From: Peristeroidobacter agariperforans
GTDB taxonomy: Bacteria; Pseudomonadota; Gammaproteobacteria; Steroidobacterales; Steroidobacteraceae
Reading direction: 5' to 3'
Assembly: GCF_004138335.1 (NCBI RefSeq)
Contig: NZ_RYFW01000004.1
Coordinates: forward strand, 248,001 to 312,000
DNA: 64,000 nt
Positions 26,095-33,428 of the stretch are shown piece after piece (positions within the stretch are counted from its first letter, which is position 1; each line of letters starts with the position of its first letter). Under the pieces are notes generated by a model that was given only the letters and a program-made list of their open reading frames with translations, was not told the DNA's origin and made no database searches. The translations under genes and the position numbers were made by a program.

Positions 26095-27786
26095 ATGAGC
26101 CCACTTCCTCCTCCATTCCGCTATTCCCCGCGTATCGCGGCGTTCTTGCTGGCGTCCGTCCTGGCGGCGTGTACTGCCCCGGGCGGCAAGCGCGAGCCGG
26201 CCGTCGAGAATTTGCCGGCAGACCCCAATGCCCTGGTATTGGGCGCCGAAATGGCCTTGCAACGGGGGCAATACCTGGAAGCGTCCAAGGCCTATCTGCG
26301 CGCTGCCCAGGCGTCCAACGACGAGGAGCTGGCCGAGCAGGCCACCCGGGTCGCCCACGAGCATCGCCAATGGACCGTCGTGCAAGCTGCCGCCGAGCGC
26401 TGGCTCGAGCTGAACCACACCAACGAGGAAGCCCGGCGCTTTGCCGCGTTCGCCGCGCTTCATCTCTATAGGATCAATACGGCCACCGAGCACCTGGGCA
26501 TCCTGCTCGACTCGGCCTTCATCAATCCGCAGGCTGGCTTCCTGGCGCTGCTCCCGCAACTGGCGGACGAGGGCACGCCGAGCGGGGCCACCGCCGTGCT
26601 CCGCCAGCTGGTCGTGAAGTATCCCGATGTGACCGAAGCGCACTACGCGCTGGCGCAGGCCGCGTCCCAGTCGGACAACCTGTCGCTGGCGATGGAGCAC
26701 GCCCGCAAGGCGCGCGAACTGGGGCCGTACTGGTCGCCGGCCGGCCTGCTGCTGGCTCGCATGCAAATGCTGACCGGCGACGCCGAGGGCGCGCTGGTCA
26801 CCGCCAAGCAGGTCATCGATCAGGACAATCAGGATTCCAACCGGCTCGAATATGCGCTGATGCTGATGCAGGCAGGCAAGGAAGAGCAGGGGCGCAAGGA
26901 ATTGGCTGCGCTTGCCAACAGCGAATCCACCGGCACCGTCGTGGAGCGCGCGCTCGCCGACATCGACTTCCAGCTCGGCAATCGCGACTCCGCCGCGCAA
27001 CGCTTCAGCAACCTGGTGTCCAGCGGCCGGTTCGTTTACGAATCGCTGTTCTATCTCGGCGCGATTGCCGAAGGTCGCGAAGCCTGGGACGACGCTTCGC
27101 AGATCTACGGCCGCGTCACCGGCGGCGAATTCGCCATGGCCGCGCAGACGCGCCTGGCCCGCATCAAGGCGAAGAACGACGGCCTGGAGGCCGGGCTCAA
27201 GCATCTCGAAGAGTTCGGCGCCACTCGTCCTCAGTACCGGGTCGAGACCATCACCGCCCGCGCTTCTTTGATGAGCTCCAACGGCGACACTGCCGGCGCG
27301 CTCGCGCTGCTGGATTCGGCGTTGAAAGCGTATCCCGATGCAGTCGAGCTGCGCTTCGCTCGAATTTTCCAGCTCGAATCCGCGGACAAGGTGGATGAAG
27401 CGATCGCCGATCTGCGCCGGCTCGTCGCCGATCGCCCGAACGATCCCTCGGCGACCAATGCGCTCGGCTATACGCTGGTCGATCGCACGCGTCATCACAA
27501 GGAAGGTCTCGACCTGATCGAGCAGGCGCTGACCGAAACGCCGGACAGCGGCGCGGTGCTCGATAGCATGGGCTGGGCGCTGCACCGAGTCGGCCGTTCT
27601 CAGGATGCGCTCGGGTATCTGGAGCACGCCAGGCGTCGGATCAACGATCCGGAAGTGGATCTGCACCTCGGCGAAGTGCTGCTCGCGCTGGATCGCAAGG
27701 ACGATGCCCGCGATGTATGGAAGCGCGCCAGCGAGCGCTATCCGGAAAACAACGAGATCAAGCAGCGGCTGCAGAAGCTGAACTGA
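26095..27786 (+). CDS. TPR-repeat lipoprotein
   Basis: A 563-residue tetratricopeptide protein. The signal peptide ends in a lipobox (AFLLASVLAAC), so it should be lipid-anchored, probably facing the periplasm. TPR-like units run through the protein, e.g. DPNALVLGAEMALQRGQYLE, SDNLSLAMEHARKARELGPY, DDASQIYGRV and DSGAVLDSMGWALHRVGRSQ. The ATG at 26095 is chosen over an in-frame TTG at 26089; neither has a good ribosome site. lolB follows after 2 nt, a common arrangement. A role as an envelope assembly scaffold is inferred from context. Confidence 0.88.
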   Translation: MSPLPPPFRYSPRIAAFLLASVLAACTAPGGKREPAVENLPADPNALVLGAEMALQRGQYLEASKAYLRAAQASNDEELAEQATRVAHEHRQWTVVQAAAERWLELNHTNEEARRFAAFAALHLYRINTATEHLGILLDSAFINPQAGFLALLPQLADEGTPSGATAVLRQLVVKYPDVTEAHYALAQAASQSDNLSLAMEHARKARELGPYWSPAGLLLARMQMLTGDAEGALVTAKQVIDQDNQDSNRLEYALMLMQAGKEEQGRKELAALANSESTGTVVERALADIDFQLGNRDSAAQRFSNLVSSGRFVYESLFYLGAIAEGREAWDDASQIYGRVTGGEFAMAAQTRLARIKAKNDGLEAGLKHLEEFGATRPQYRVETITARASLMSSNGDTAGALALLDSALKAYPDAVELRFARIFQLESADKVDEAIADLRRLVADRPNDPSATNALGYTLVDRTRHHKEGLDLIEQALTETPDSGAVLDSMGWALHRVGRSQDALGYLEHARRRINDPEVDLHLGEVLLALDRKDDARDVWKRASERYPENNEIKQRLQKLN

Positions 27787-27788
27787 CC

Positions 27789-28388
27789 GTGGGGTGTCGA
27801 CTTTCCTTGCCGGCGCTCGCTGCGATGTTTCTACTCGCTGCCGGCTGTGCCACTGCGCCCAAAGGCCCCGCTCCAGGCACGGCGATTCCCGCTGATTTAA
27901 AGGATCTCGATCGCTGGCAGGCTCGCGGCCGACTCGGCGTTTCCGGGCCCGATAACGGCGGCTCCGGCAGCTTCGAGTGGCGTCAACGCGGCGATGTTTC
28001 CAACGTCGACATCCGCGGTCCGGTCGGCATCGGCGGCGTGCGTCTGGAAATGAGCGGCACGGGCGGCAATCCGAATCTCATCTTGGAGACCAGCGACGGC
28101 CTCAAGCTCGAGTCCGACGCTGCTTGGGACGAACTGCAGAACCGCCTCGGCACTGCCGTGCCCGCCGGCAACCTGCGTTATTGGATGCTCGGTCTCGCCG
28201 CGCCCGGCGAGCATCGGTGGCACGATGAAAACGAAAACGGCGTAACGTCGCTGGAGCAAGGCGGCTGGCGCATCGACTATCAGCGCTACTCCACTGAACC
28301 CGGCGCTCGCGTACCCATGCGCATCACCGCCACGAGCGGCGACGCACGCGTACGCATCGTCGTCGATCGCTGGCAGCTCGGACAATGA
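27789..28388 (+). CDS. lolB: Outer-membrane lipoprotein insertion protein LolB
   Basis: Outer-membrane receptor that takes lipoproteins from LolA. A 199-residue lipoprotein: the signal peptide LSLPALAAMFLLAAGC ends in a lipobox. The body has the LolB pattern LDRWQARGRLGVSGPDNGGS, SFEWRQRGDVSNVDIRGPVG and YWMLGLAAPGEHRW. The GTG at 27789, 2 nt after the TPR gene stop, gives a full signal peptide; the next ATG would truncate it. Overlaps ispE by 4 nt. Neighbour order lolB-ispE-tRNA is typical of gammaproteobacteria. Confidence 0.93.
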   Translation: MGCRLSLPALAAMFLLAAGCATAPKGPAPGTAIPADLKDLDRWQARGRLGVSGPDNGGSGSFEWRQRGDVSNVDIRGPVGIGGVRLEMSGTGGNPNLILETSDGLKLESDAAWDELQNRLGTAVPAGNLRYWMLGLAAPGEHRWHDENENGVTSLEQGGWRIDYQRYSTEPGARVPMRITATSGDARVRIVVDRWQLGQ

Positions 28389-29257
28389 ACGACAACAACG
28401 AATTCCTCGGGCTGCCGGAACCCTGGCCGGCGCCCGCCAAGCTCAATCTGTGCCTGCACATCGTCGGCCGCCGCGCCGACGGCTATCACCTGTTACAAAG
28501 CGCCATGCAACTCATCGATCTGTGCGATGAGCTGCAGTTCTATCGGCGCCCGGCCGGCGTGATCGAACGCGTCGGCGACAACGCCGACATCCCCGCCGAA
28601 CAGGATCTGGTCGTGCGCGCCGCGCGCTTGCTCGCGACTCGCTACGAAGTCTTCGACGGCGTCGGTATCGAAATCAAAAAGCGCATTCCCGTCCAAGGCG
28701 GCCTGGGCGGCGGCAGCTCGGACGCGGCGACTGTGCTGGTTGCGCTCAACGAGCTTTGGCGACTGGGCTTGAAGATCGAGGAGCTGGCCACGCTCGGTCT
28801 GGAGCTCGGCGCCGATGTGCCTGTTTTTGTGCGCGGTCATTCGGCGTGGGCCGAGGGTGTCGGCGAACAACTCACGCCGTGCGACTTCCCGGAGCAGGTA
28901 TTTCTGGTGCTCAAACCGCAAACCGGAGTGAGCACTGCGGCCGTCTTTCAGGACCCTGAATTGACACGTAATTCACCCGTCACGACAATACGCGCCTTCT
29001 TCGCCGGGGGTGGTCACAACGACTGTGTCCCGGTAGTCCGCAAGCGTAGTGGTGAGATTGCCGAAGCGCTTGATTGGCTTGAAGAATTCGGGGAGTCAAG
29101 GCTGACCGGCACCGGCGCCTGCGTGTTCGTCGCGCTGCCTGAGGAGGCGACGGCTCGGAGCGTATTGGCGCGCGTTCCTGCGCGCTGGACCGGTTACGTT
29201 GTCCGTGGCCTGAACCGTTCGCCGCTGCTGGACCGGCTGGCGCACGAATCGGCCTGA
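28385..29257 (+). CDS. ispE: 4-diphosphocytidyl-2-C-methyl-D-erythritol kinase
   Basis: GHMP kinase of the MEP isoprenoid pathway, phosphorylating CDP-methylerythritol. Motifs are WPAPAKLNLCLHIVGRRADG (motif 1), VQGGLGGGSSDAATVLVALN (ATP loop) and RLTGTGACVFVAL (motif 3). The 290 residues are normal length. It overlaps lolB by 4 nt and is the last gene before tRNA-Gln, with a small hairpin and T-run after its stop. In many relatives prs and a ribosomal protein gene follow the tRNA; here the tRNA is instead followed by an integron island. Confidence 0.96.
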   Translation: MNDNNEFLGLPEPWPAPAKLNLCLHIVGRRADGYHLLQSAMQLIDLCDELQFYRRPAGVIERVGDNADIPAEQDLVVRAARLLATRYEVFDGVGIEIKKRIPVQGGLGGGSSDAATVLVALNELWRLGLKIEELATLGLELGADVPVFVRGHSAWAEGVGEQLTPCDFPEQVFLVLKPQTGVSTAAVFQDPELTRNSPVTTIRAFFAGGGHNDCVPVVRKRSGEIAEALDWLEEFGESRLTGTGACVFVALPEEATARSVLARVPARWTGYVVRGLNRSPLLDRLAHESA

Positions 29258-29264
29258 ACTCCTC

Positions 29265-29289
29265 CGACTCGAGATCGAGTCGCGCTTTT
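29265..29289 (+). terminator. Small intrinsic-terminator-like hairpin after ispE
   Basis: CGACTC (29265-29270) pairs with GAGTCG (29277-29282) across a 6-nt loop and is followed by CGCTTTT. The stem is short, so this is a weak candidate; transcription may continue into the tRNA gene. Confidence 0.4.
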
Positions 29290-29297
29290 GCATCTGT

Positions 29298-29372
29298 TGG
29301 GGCGTCGCCAAGTGGTAAGGCAGCGGGTTTTGATCCCGCCATTCGGAGGTTCGAATCCTTCCGCCCCAGCCA
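29298..29372 (+). tRNA. tRNA-Gln (anticodon UUG), CCA encoded
   Basis: A 75-nt gene. The acceptor TGGGGCG (29298-29304) pairs fully with CGCCCCA (29362-29368), followed by discriminator G and an encoded CCA (29370-29372). The anticodon stem GCGGG/CCCGC encloses loop TTTTGAT, anticodon TTG, which reads CAA glutamine codons. The T-arm contains GTTCGAATC. It is the insertion target of the integron island: its 3' 50 bp recur at 40585-40634. Confidence 0.97.
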
Positions 29373-29373
29373 A
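29324..29373 (+). repeat. Left copy of 50-bp direct repeat (tRNA-Gln 3' end, att-like)
   Basis: Anticodon loop to CCA of the intact tRNA plus one base; exact match to 40585-40634. The following 35 bp also resemble the sequence after the right copy (A-rich, ending in AAACGCTG in both). Confidence 0.9.
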
Positions 29374-29626
29374 TATCAACTCTAAAAACAATAACTTAGA
29401 AACGCTGCTGCATTCGTTGAGGCCCCTGAGATCCCCCAGCGCAGGCACCAAGCTGGCACTAGCGCACGACGATGCATTCCGCGGAGTAGGACGAGTCTGG
29501 GGGCCTTCGCAGCTAACCGTTTGTCGCGAGGGGAAGAAGCGACGCTTGGATCGCGTACTGAAGAGTCACGCGCGAGAGCTTGCATTGGGGGAATGGCGGG
29601 ATTCGGTCCCGCCATTCGCGATCGGT
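29374..29626. other. Non-coding distal end of the integron array
   Basis: No supported gene lies between tRNA-Gln and the last attC. The one structure seen is a perfect 11-bp hairpin at 29591-29617, GAATGGCGGGA/TCCCGCCATTC with loop TTCGG and no T-tract. Its CCCGCCATTCG echoes the tRNA variable region and may be a remnant of an earlier insertion. Confidence 0.5.
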
Positions 29627-29717
29627 GCCTAGCGCCCAGGCTGAGCCGCGAGCAAAGGCGCAGCGCTTTTGCGAGTCGGGCGCGCTCTGCGCGCGAACTC
29701 GAGCCGGTTGTTAGGTG
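29627..29717 (-). repeat. attC of cassette 18 (array-distal, degraded)
   Basis: A 91-bp imperfect palindrome of the long 'GAGCCGCGAGCAAA' class. The inner core end is GTTAGGT on the plus strand. The outer end reads GCCTAGC instead of GCCTAAC, so the minus-strand crossover triplet GTT has become GCT. It is probably recombination-poor and marks the array end. Confidence 0.8.
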
Positions 29718-29862
29718 TGCTTCGCATGCTGCAACCACAAGGCCTCCCGGTGAACCGGTGACGCGGCGGCAAACTCCTCTGCAAATACATCTGGTCCTTC
29801 ATAGATGGAAATCGCCTTCGATGGATATCGCTCAGAGGCCAAATGTCGTTCAGTTCTTCCAT
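29629..29862 (-). CDS. Hypothetical cassette 18 protein
   Basis: A 77-residue frame starting at an ATG (29862) right beside attC 17, as cassette genes usually do: MEELNDIWPLSDIHRRRFPS. The last third is read from the attC itself (the RPTRKSAAPLLAAQPGR tail is a typical attC translation), leaving only about 45 residues of cassette-specific sequence. No domain is recognised. It may be non-coding; this is the shortest cassette in the array. Confidence 0.3.
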   Translation of the reverse strand: MEELNDIWPLSDIHRRRFPSMKDQMYLQRSLPPRHRFTGRPCGCSMRSTPNNRLEFARRARPTRKSAAPLLAAQPGR

Positions 29863-29864
29863 GG

Positions 29865-29956
29865 CAGCTAACGCCGCGCATGAGCCGCGAACAAAGTGCA
29901 TCGCACTTTGTGAGTCGGGCAAGCAGTGCTTGCGGACTCGATTCGCTTGTTAGCTG
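29865..29956 (-). repeat. attC of cassette 17
   Basis: A 92-bp site of the long class, with ends GCAGCTAAC and GTTAGCTGC on the plus strand. The outer heptamer of cassette 17 at its far end (30263) carries the same CAGCTAAC, confirming the cassette limits. Confidence 0.85.
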
Positions 29957-30255
29957 CCTGCTGCAAGCAATGCGAGCCTCTGAATGTTCTGAATGCCACG
30001 TTCCATCTTTATTCTCGCGGACGAGTTGGCGGAATGCACAGACATCTTCGGCGGCCTAAACCCGCGTGTGGCCACCGCCTCTTCGATCCACAAGACGACA
30101 TCGTATCCGGTTCCTTTCTCATCATCGCCTAGGTCGTGGTCGAGGCTGACTTCCGTAACGTTGCCTGTCTCGAGCAGCGCCACCGCCTCCGCCGGCCAGT
30201 ACACACGCACCCAGCCCTCGGGTGTAGCGCGCTCGTCGTCCAGGAAAACTTTCAT
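29950..30255 (-). CDS. Cyclic-phosphate-processing receiver-type protein (cassette 17)
   Basis: A 101-residue protein starting MKVFLDDERATPEGWVRV, then a helix VALLETGNVTEVSLDHDLGD with GTGYDVVLWIEEAVAT and HSANSSARIKMERGIQNIQR. The DDER and SLDHDLG acidic pairs match the small receiver-like domain named 'cyclic-phosphate processing receiver' (family recognised from memory). It lacks an attached output domain. The start at 30255 is the conserved MKVFLDDER N-terminus. The stop lies in attC 17. Role unproven; such proteins are frequent mobile passengers. Confidence 0.75.
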   Translation of the reverse strand: MKVFLDDERATPEGWVRVYWPAEAVALLETGNVTEVSLDHDLGDDEKGTGYDVVLWIEEAVATRGFRPPKMSVHSANSSARIKMERGIQNIQRLALLAAGS

Positions 30256-30262
30256 GCTCTGA

Positions 30263-30326
30263 CAGCTAACGTTTGCGCTCACGCGCGAGCGTCTTCGCGA
30301 GTCGCGTGCAGCGCATAGTTGGGTTG
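30263..30326 (-). repeat. attC of cassette 16
   Basis: A 64-bp site of the short 'CGCGAGCGTCTTCGCG' class, plus-strand ends CAGCTAAC and GTTGGGTTG. GTTGGGTTG matches the CAACCCAAC at the other end of cassette 16 (30854). Confidence 0.87.
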
Positions 30327-30330
30327 CAGC

Positions 30331-30843
30331 TCACGTTGCGAAACTGACGTAAAACAAGCGCTTTGTTGAGGGCTGAAGTAGCAGTACCTGCGCGCCTGCA
30401 GGAACGCGGCCATGGGTGTTCATACCCCAGAACATTATCTTCATCTGCTGGGAGTTGGCCATCTCAAATGAAGGAAAGCAATCCGCTCCCTCGTACTCAG
30501 CCCATTGGAGCGATTGTTCCAACGCGGCCGCTAATAGGTCGTTGGTTTCTGGTCCAGTCTGCCATTCGATGAGCATCGGCTCGGTGACAGAAACGTCTTC
30601 GAGCTGGATGCAGTAGTAATCAGTGTGGTCACCGGTAATGTCTCGTGCCGACACAGAACCGTCGATCACCGTCCAGTTCTGGGTTGTACTGAAACCGCCC
30701 CAATTCAGAACGAACAAGGCATCGTCCTTGTCCGTGCTCTTCTTGGGTCCAGAGAAGGACATGAAGGCGTAGACAGCCACTCCAGCCACTACAATCAGCG
30801 CTAATGCGCCGATGCATTGCAGAAGGATGCGGATGAATCTCAT
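30331..30843 (-). CDS. Hypothetical membrane-anchored protein (cassette 16)
   Basis: A 170-residue protein with one N-terminal membrane helix (LLQCIGALALIVVAGVAVYA) and a soluble remainder containing SVSARDITGDHTDYYCIQLE and QSLQWAEYEGADCFPSFEMA. It has no recognised domain. The start ATG at 30843 is 11 nt inside attC 15, with AAAGGG just upstream. The gene fills the cassette and ends next to attC 16, as expected for a genuine cassette gene. Confidence 0.7.
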   Translation of the reverse strand: MRFIRILLQCIGALALIVVAGVAVYAFMSFSGPKKSTDKDDALFVLNWGGFSTTQNWTVIDGSVSARDITGDHTDYYCIQLEDVSVTEPMLIEWQTGPETNDLLAAALEQSLQWAEYEGADCFPSFEMANSQQMKIMFWGMNTHGRVPAGAQVLLLQPSTKRLFYVSFAT

Positions 30844-30853
30844 AGCCCTTTTG

Positions 30854-30916
30854 CAACCCAACGCCGCGCGTCATGCGCGCGCGTCTTCGCGCGTCGCATG
30901 CACGCGCTTGTTATGC
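30854..30916 (-). repeat. attC of cassette 15
   Basis: A 63-bp short-class site with plus-strand ends CAACCCAAC and GTTATGC. The unusual GTTATGC exactly mirrors GCATAAC at the other end of cassette 15 (31764). So 30,857-31,770 is one cassette holding two convergent genes. Confidence 0.88.
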
Positions 30917-31184
30917 GATGACCCGCGCTACCTAACGAATGTTTCCAATTGACACTCCGATTGACCGGCGTAAAGTTTCCGGCGGAGCGTAGAAACTCCA
31001 TCAGGCGGGCAAGCTGCAACCCGAACATTGCGGCTTTTTTGTGCCCGAAGTTCGGAATGTAATGGTCGGGTGTCTTGGCGAATACAAGACCTGCTTGCAG
31101 GGAATAGCCGAGGCAGTACCTGTTGCTGTTTCTACCCACCCGACCGCCCACTTTTGCAACGTAGAAATTGCAGCAGGTGAACTC

Positions 31185-31385
31185 ATGAAGAATCGAAAGC
31201 TCAAGGTCCGAGCGGGACACTACGACCGCCTCAGCGCTGATCGGAACAGTTACAAGCCTAGTCCTCAAGTTCCTTTCGTCCTTCTCAAAGGTCTCTGGCT
31301 TGAAGAAGCCAACTTCCTCATCGGCCACAACATCAACGTCGAAGTTCGGGAGAATCAGCTGATTCTAACCGCCGAACGGGCCTGA
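31185..31385 (+). CDS. symE: SymE-like toxin of a type I addiction module (cassette 15, counter-oriented)
   Basis: A 66-residue protein: KLKVRAGHYDRL, then VPFVLLKGLWLEEANFLIGH and VEVRENQLILTAE. This follows the SymE pattern (L-KG-WLEEAGF-IG--V-V-V--G-L-IT). SymE in E. coli is an SOS-induced, RNA-associated toxin with an AbrB-like fold, held off by an antisense RNA (family knowledge). AGGTGA precedes the ATG. It reads against the cassette direction, so it must have its own promoter, and it has its own terminator at 31396-31421. An antisense RNA from the opposite strand is plausible but not identified. Confidence 0.8.
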   Translation: MKNRKLKVRAGHYDRLSADRNSYKPSPQVPFVLLKGLWLEEANFLIGHNINVEVRENQLILTAERA

Positions 31386-31395
31386 TCTCTACTCC

Positions 31396-31421
31396 GAGCC
31401 CTGGCAGTTATGTCAGGGCTC
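31396..31421 (+). terminator. Intrinsic terminator after symE
   Basis: GAGCCCTG (31396-31403) pairs with CAGGGCTC (31414-31421) across a 10-nt loop, followed by TTTCT. It lies 11 bp after the symE stop and may serve both convergent genes of the cassette. Confidence 0.75.
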
Positions 31422-31464
31422 TTTCTGGCGTGACGCCGGGAGCGCTATTCGTTGGTTTCGCTAG

Positions 31465-31749
31465 CTATGCTTCCTTCGCATCGCTCGGCTCATAAAACGG
31501 CGGCTCATGGATCTGCGGATTGATCTTGTAGGGTCCATTTAGGAACTCCGGCCGCAACTGTGGGTAGTCGCGCCAGAGACGCTCCTGAATGTCCAGCTGG
31601 ATCGTTGCCATAATCTCGGCGACAACTCGCTGATAGCTCTCGGAGCTCTTGGTCGAATCGAGATCTCGAATGAAGGCAGCGCTCTGGCCCAGCTTCGCTT
31701 GGATTTGCAATAGCAGAACGTTGAGGCGCTCTGCGTCGTCTGGGCTCAT
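31465..31749 (-). CDS. Hypothetical protein (cassette 15, cassette-oriented gene)
   Basis: A 94-residue, probably helical protein: MSPDDAERLNVLLLQIQAKL, FIRDLDSTKSSESYQRVVAE and LDIQERLWRDYPQLRPEFL. It has no recognised family. The ATG at 31749 has AGAAGA upstream; an in-frame ATG at 31767 lies inside the attC 14 core and is less likely. It converges on symE, from which it is separated by a terminator hairpin. Confidence 0.65.
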   Translation of the reverse strand: MSPDDAERLNVLLLQIQAKLGQSAAFIRDLDSTKSSESYQRVVAEIMATIQLDIQERLWRDYPQLRPEFLNGPYKINPQIHEPPFYEPSDAKEA

Positions 31750-31763
31750 CCGGTCTTCTTTAC

Positions 31764-31822
31764 GCATAACGCCCGAATTTAGCGGCGCGCGTAGCGCGTC
31801 CGCTGGAATGAGATGTTAGGCA
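31764..31822 (-). repeat. attC of cassette 14
   Basis: A 59-bp site; plus-strand ends CGCATAAC and GTTAGGC. GTTAGGC matches GCCTAAC at the far end of cassette 14 (32376). Confidence 0.85.
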
Positions 31823-31854
31823 GCTGCTCACTTGGTGCACCAATGAGCAGGTCT

Positions 31855-32325
31855 TCAAATGCCATCGGCCCTTCCTGCACGGACGAGTCCGTGCCAAGAC
31901 CACTTTGGGATTTGCAAGCCATCCGGTACATCCTCCGCCGAGTGGTGATAACGAGCCATCGTGGTTGTAGTGGCCCATGCAAAGTAATCGTGCAGCACGT
32001 CTCGGAGGTGTTCGTCACGCGCGAGTCCGACATCTTCCAACGCCCGATCGAAACACGCGATTGCCCGCCGGTCCATCTCCTCGTGCAGTCCATTGCCGCT
32101 GTGCATCCGGACGACGTAGGTTTCATCGCCGTACCGGTCAGAGTACGTCGTCGGTCCGCCTAGCGCCTCCGCCCAGTACGTGGCGAGGCGCTCGGTGTGC
32201 TGTGCGTGATACCCGTGGCTGAACGCATGGCTCACCACTTCGTCCTCCAGCACCCTGGTGTGCCACGCACTAGCCAATCTGAGCAGCCCATCTAGGCCAC
32301 CTACGGCTTCGTAGATCGTTGGCAT
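31855..32325 (-). CDS. Truncated haemoglobin (cassette 14)
   Basis: A 156-residue globin of the truncated (2/2) class. The N-terminal TIYEAVGGLDGLLRLASAWH is the usual pre-B/B-helix start, followed by FSHGYHAQHTERLATYWAEA and GDETYVVRMHSGNGLHEEMD, with the proximal His in or next to RMHSGNGLH. It probably binds O2 or NO. The start at 32325 is preferred because GGGGA lies 7 nt upstream; the ATG at 32343 lacks a ribosome site. A haem protein is an unusual integron passenger. Group II is likely but not certain. Confidence 0.85.
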   Translation of the reverse strand: MPTIYEAVGGLDGLLRLASAWHTRVLEDEVVSHAFSHGYHAQHTERLATYWAEALGGPTTYSDRYGDETYVVRMHSGNGLHEEMDRRAIACFDRALEDVGLARDEHLRDVLHDYFAWATTTTMARYHHSAEDVPDGLQIPKWSWHGLVRAGRADGI

Positions 32326-32375
32326 AGGTGTATCCCCGTTCATGAAAGATCGAAGGTAAACGTACGCATAAAGCC

Positions 32376-32436
32376 GCCTAACGACAGTGCTGAGGCGCGC
32401 GCGTTTCGCGCGTCGCTCTCGAGCACTTTGTTAGAG
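32376..32436 (-). repeat. attC of cassette 13
   Basis: A 61-bp short-class site, plus-strand ends GCCTAAC and GTTAGAG. The latter mirrors CTCTAAC at 32831 at the far end of cassette 13. Confidence 0.85.
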
Positions 32437-32439
32437 ATT

Positions 32440-32823
32440 TCATGGAAACGGCACGCGTGAAATGATCTGAGCGCCGAACAACCAAACAAGAAATGCGAAA
32501 GGAAGCTGAATAACCTGCAAGGCATGCACAGGTCTTGGCCCTCTGTGTACAAGCAGGCACATCACCACGCTGACTCCATACAAGAGAAACATCCACAAGA
32601 ACGACCAGTAATATGGCTCCCATGCATCGTTCTCGGTAAGTGGCGAAACCGCTATGGCATAGCCGAGGGCGCCGCAAAGAATGAATCCCGGGACAGCGCA
32701 AACGCATCGCCTCCACAACGCATTTCCCCGACCGACCCCGACATAGATAGCCGAGATTGCAAGCGGAACGGCGCCTAGGATCCAGACTTCATGAACCCAC
32801 CGCGACTGATATTCGGACAACAC
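32440..32823 (-). CDS. Hypothetical four-helix membrane protein (cassette 13)
   Basis: A 127-residue protein with about four membrane helices: VWILGAVPLAISAIYVGVG, VCAVPGFILCGALGYAIAV, YYWSFLWMFLLYGVSVVMCL and LPFAFLVWLFGAQI. It has no recognised family. The start is GTG at 32823 with GAGG about 7 nt upstream. It fills the cassette and stops directly before attC 13. Confidence 0.65.
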   Translation of the reverse strand: MLSEYQSRWVHEVWILGAVPLAISAIYVGVGRGNALWRRCVCAVPGFILCGALGYAIAVSPLTENDAWEPYYWSFLWMFLLYGVSVVMCLLVHRGPRPVHALQVIQLPFAFLVWLFGAQIISRVPFP

Positions 32824-32829
32824 TTCTAA

Positions 32830-32902
32830 CCTCTAACGGTGCCGCTGTGCCGCGAGCAAAGGCGCTTCGCCTTTGCGAGTCGGAACCAGCGGCTTGTTAG
32901 GA
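32830..32902 (-). repeat. attC of cassette 12
   Basis: A 73-bp long-class site (TGTGCCGCGAGCAAAGGCGC core), plus-strand ends CCTCTAAC and GTTAGGA. One mismatch to the far end of its cassette (CCCTAAC at 33369). Confidence 0.85.
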
Positions 32903-33358
32903 CTGATCTGACAATGCCAACTCATGGGGCGAAGCATACGAAGGCACCTTCTCTGGTGGACCGCCAAGAAACCAACGGATGTTGGTAACTGCCGGGTGCG
33001 CGGACAAGATCTCATGAACGGCAACGGCCAGTGACTGAAGCTCAGCTTCCACCGGAATTGCCTTGTGACCGAACAGACGCGCCAACGCGCCTGGTTGATT
33101 TAGCGGAGCGACGGCAAGCAACCAACCCTGCTGAGACTCTTCTCCGTACTCGGCAAAATACACCTCAAAGAGCTTCTCGCGGACCTGTACATGAACTACC
33201 CAGCCGCAGTCCCGCCAATTATCAAACTCCTCGACGGAGAATGAGCGGCTACGAAGTTTGCTCTCCAGTTCTCTGGCAAAGCTCGCGCCCGCGGGATGGT
33301 CGAATTCCAAATCCTTTGGGAAGGACGCAAGAAAGCTCGAATGAGGTACTGCTGTCAT
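32897..33358 (-). CDS. Hypothetical protein (cassette 12)
   Basis: A 153-residue soluble protein: FPKDLEFDHPAGASFARELE, FDNWRDCGWVVHVQVREKLF and EVYFAEYGEESQQGWLLAVA. The alternating strand pattern and small size resemble polymorphic-toxin immunity-like proteins, but no named family is recognised. The stop TAA lies within the GTTAGGA core of attC 12, a usual cassette layout. Confidence 0.65.
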   Translation of the reverse strand: MTAVPHSSFLASFPKDLEFDHPAGASFARELESKLRSRSFSVEEFDNWRDCGWVVHVQVREKLFEVYFAEYGEESQQGWLLAVAPLNQPGALARLFGHKAIPVEAELQSLAVAVHEILSAHPAVTNIRWFLGGPPEKVPSYASPHELALSDQS

Positions 33359-33367
33359 TCTTCTGTA

Positions 33368-33428
33368 GCCCTAACGCTATTGCTCACGCGCGTGCGTCTC
33401 GCACGTCGCGTGCAGCAATTTGTTGGGC
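33368..33428 (-). repeat. attC of cassette 11
   Basis: A 61-bp short-class site, plus-strand ends GCCCTAAC and GTTGGGC, matching GCCCAAC at 33899. Nearly identical to the attC of cassette 7. Confidence 0.87.

Noticed and set aside
25960-27666. 568-residue minus-strand frame opposite the TPR lipoprotein gene
   Set aside because: Shadow of a gene with lipobox and TPR repeats.
30840-31328. 162-residue minus-strand frame through symE and into attC 15
   Set aside because: Antisense to the SymE-like gene, which has family motifs, a ribosome site and a terminator; the C-terminus is only attC translation.
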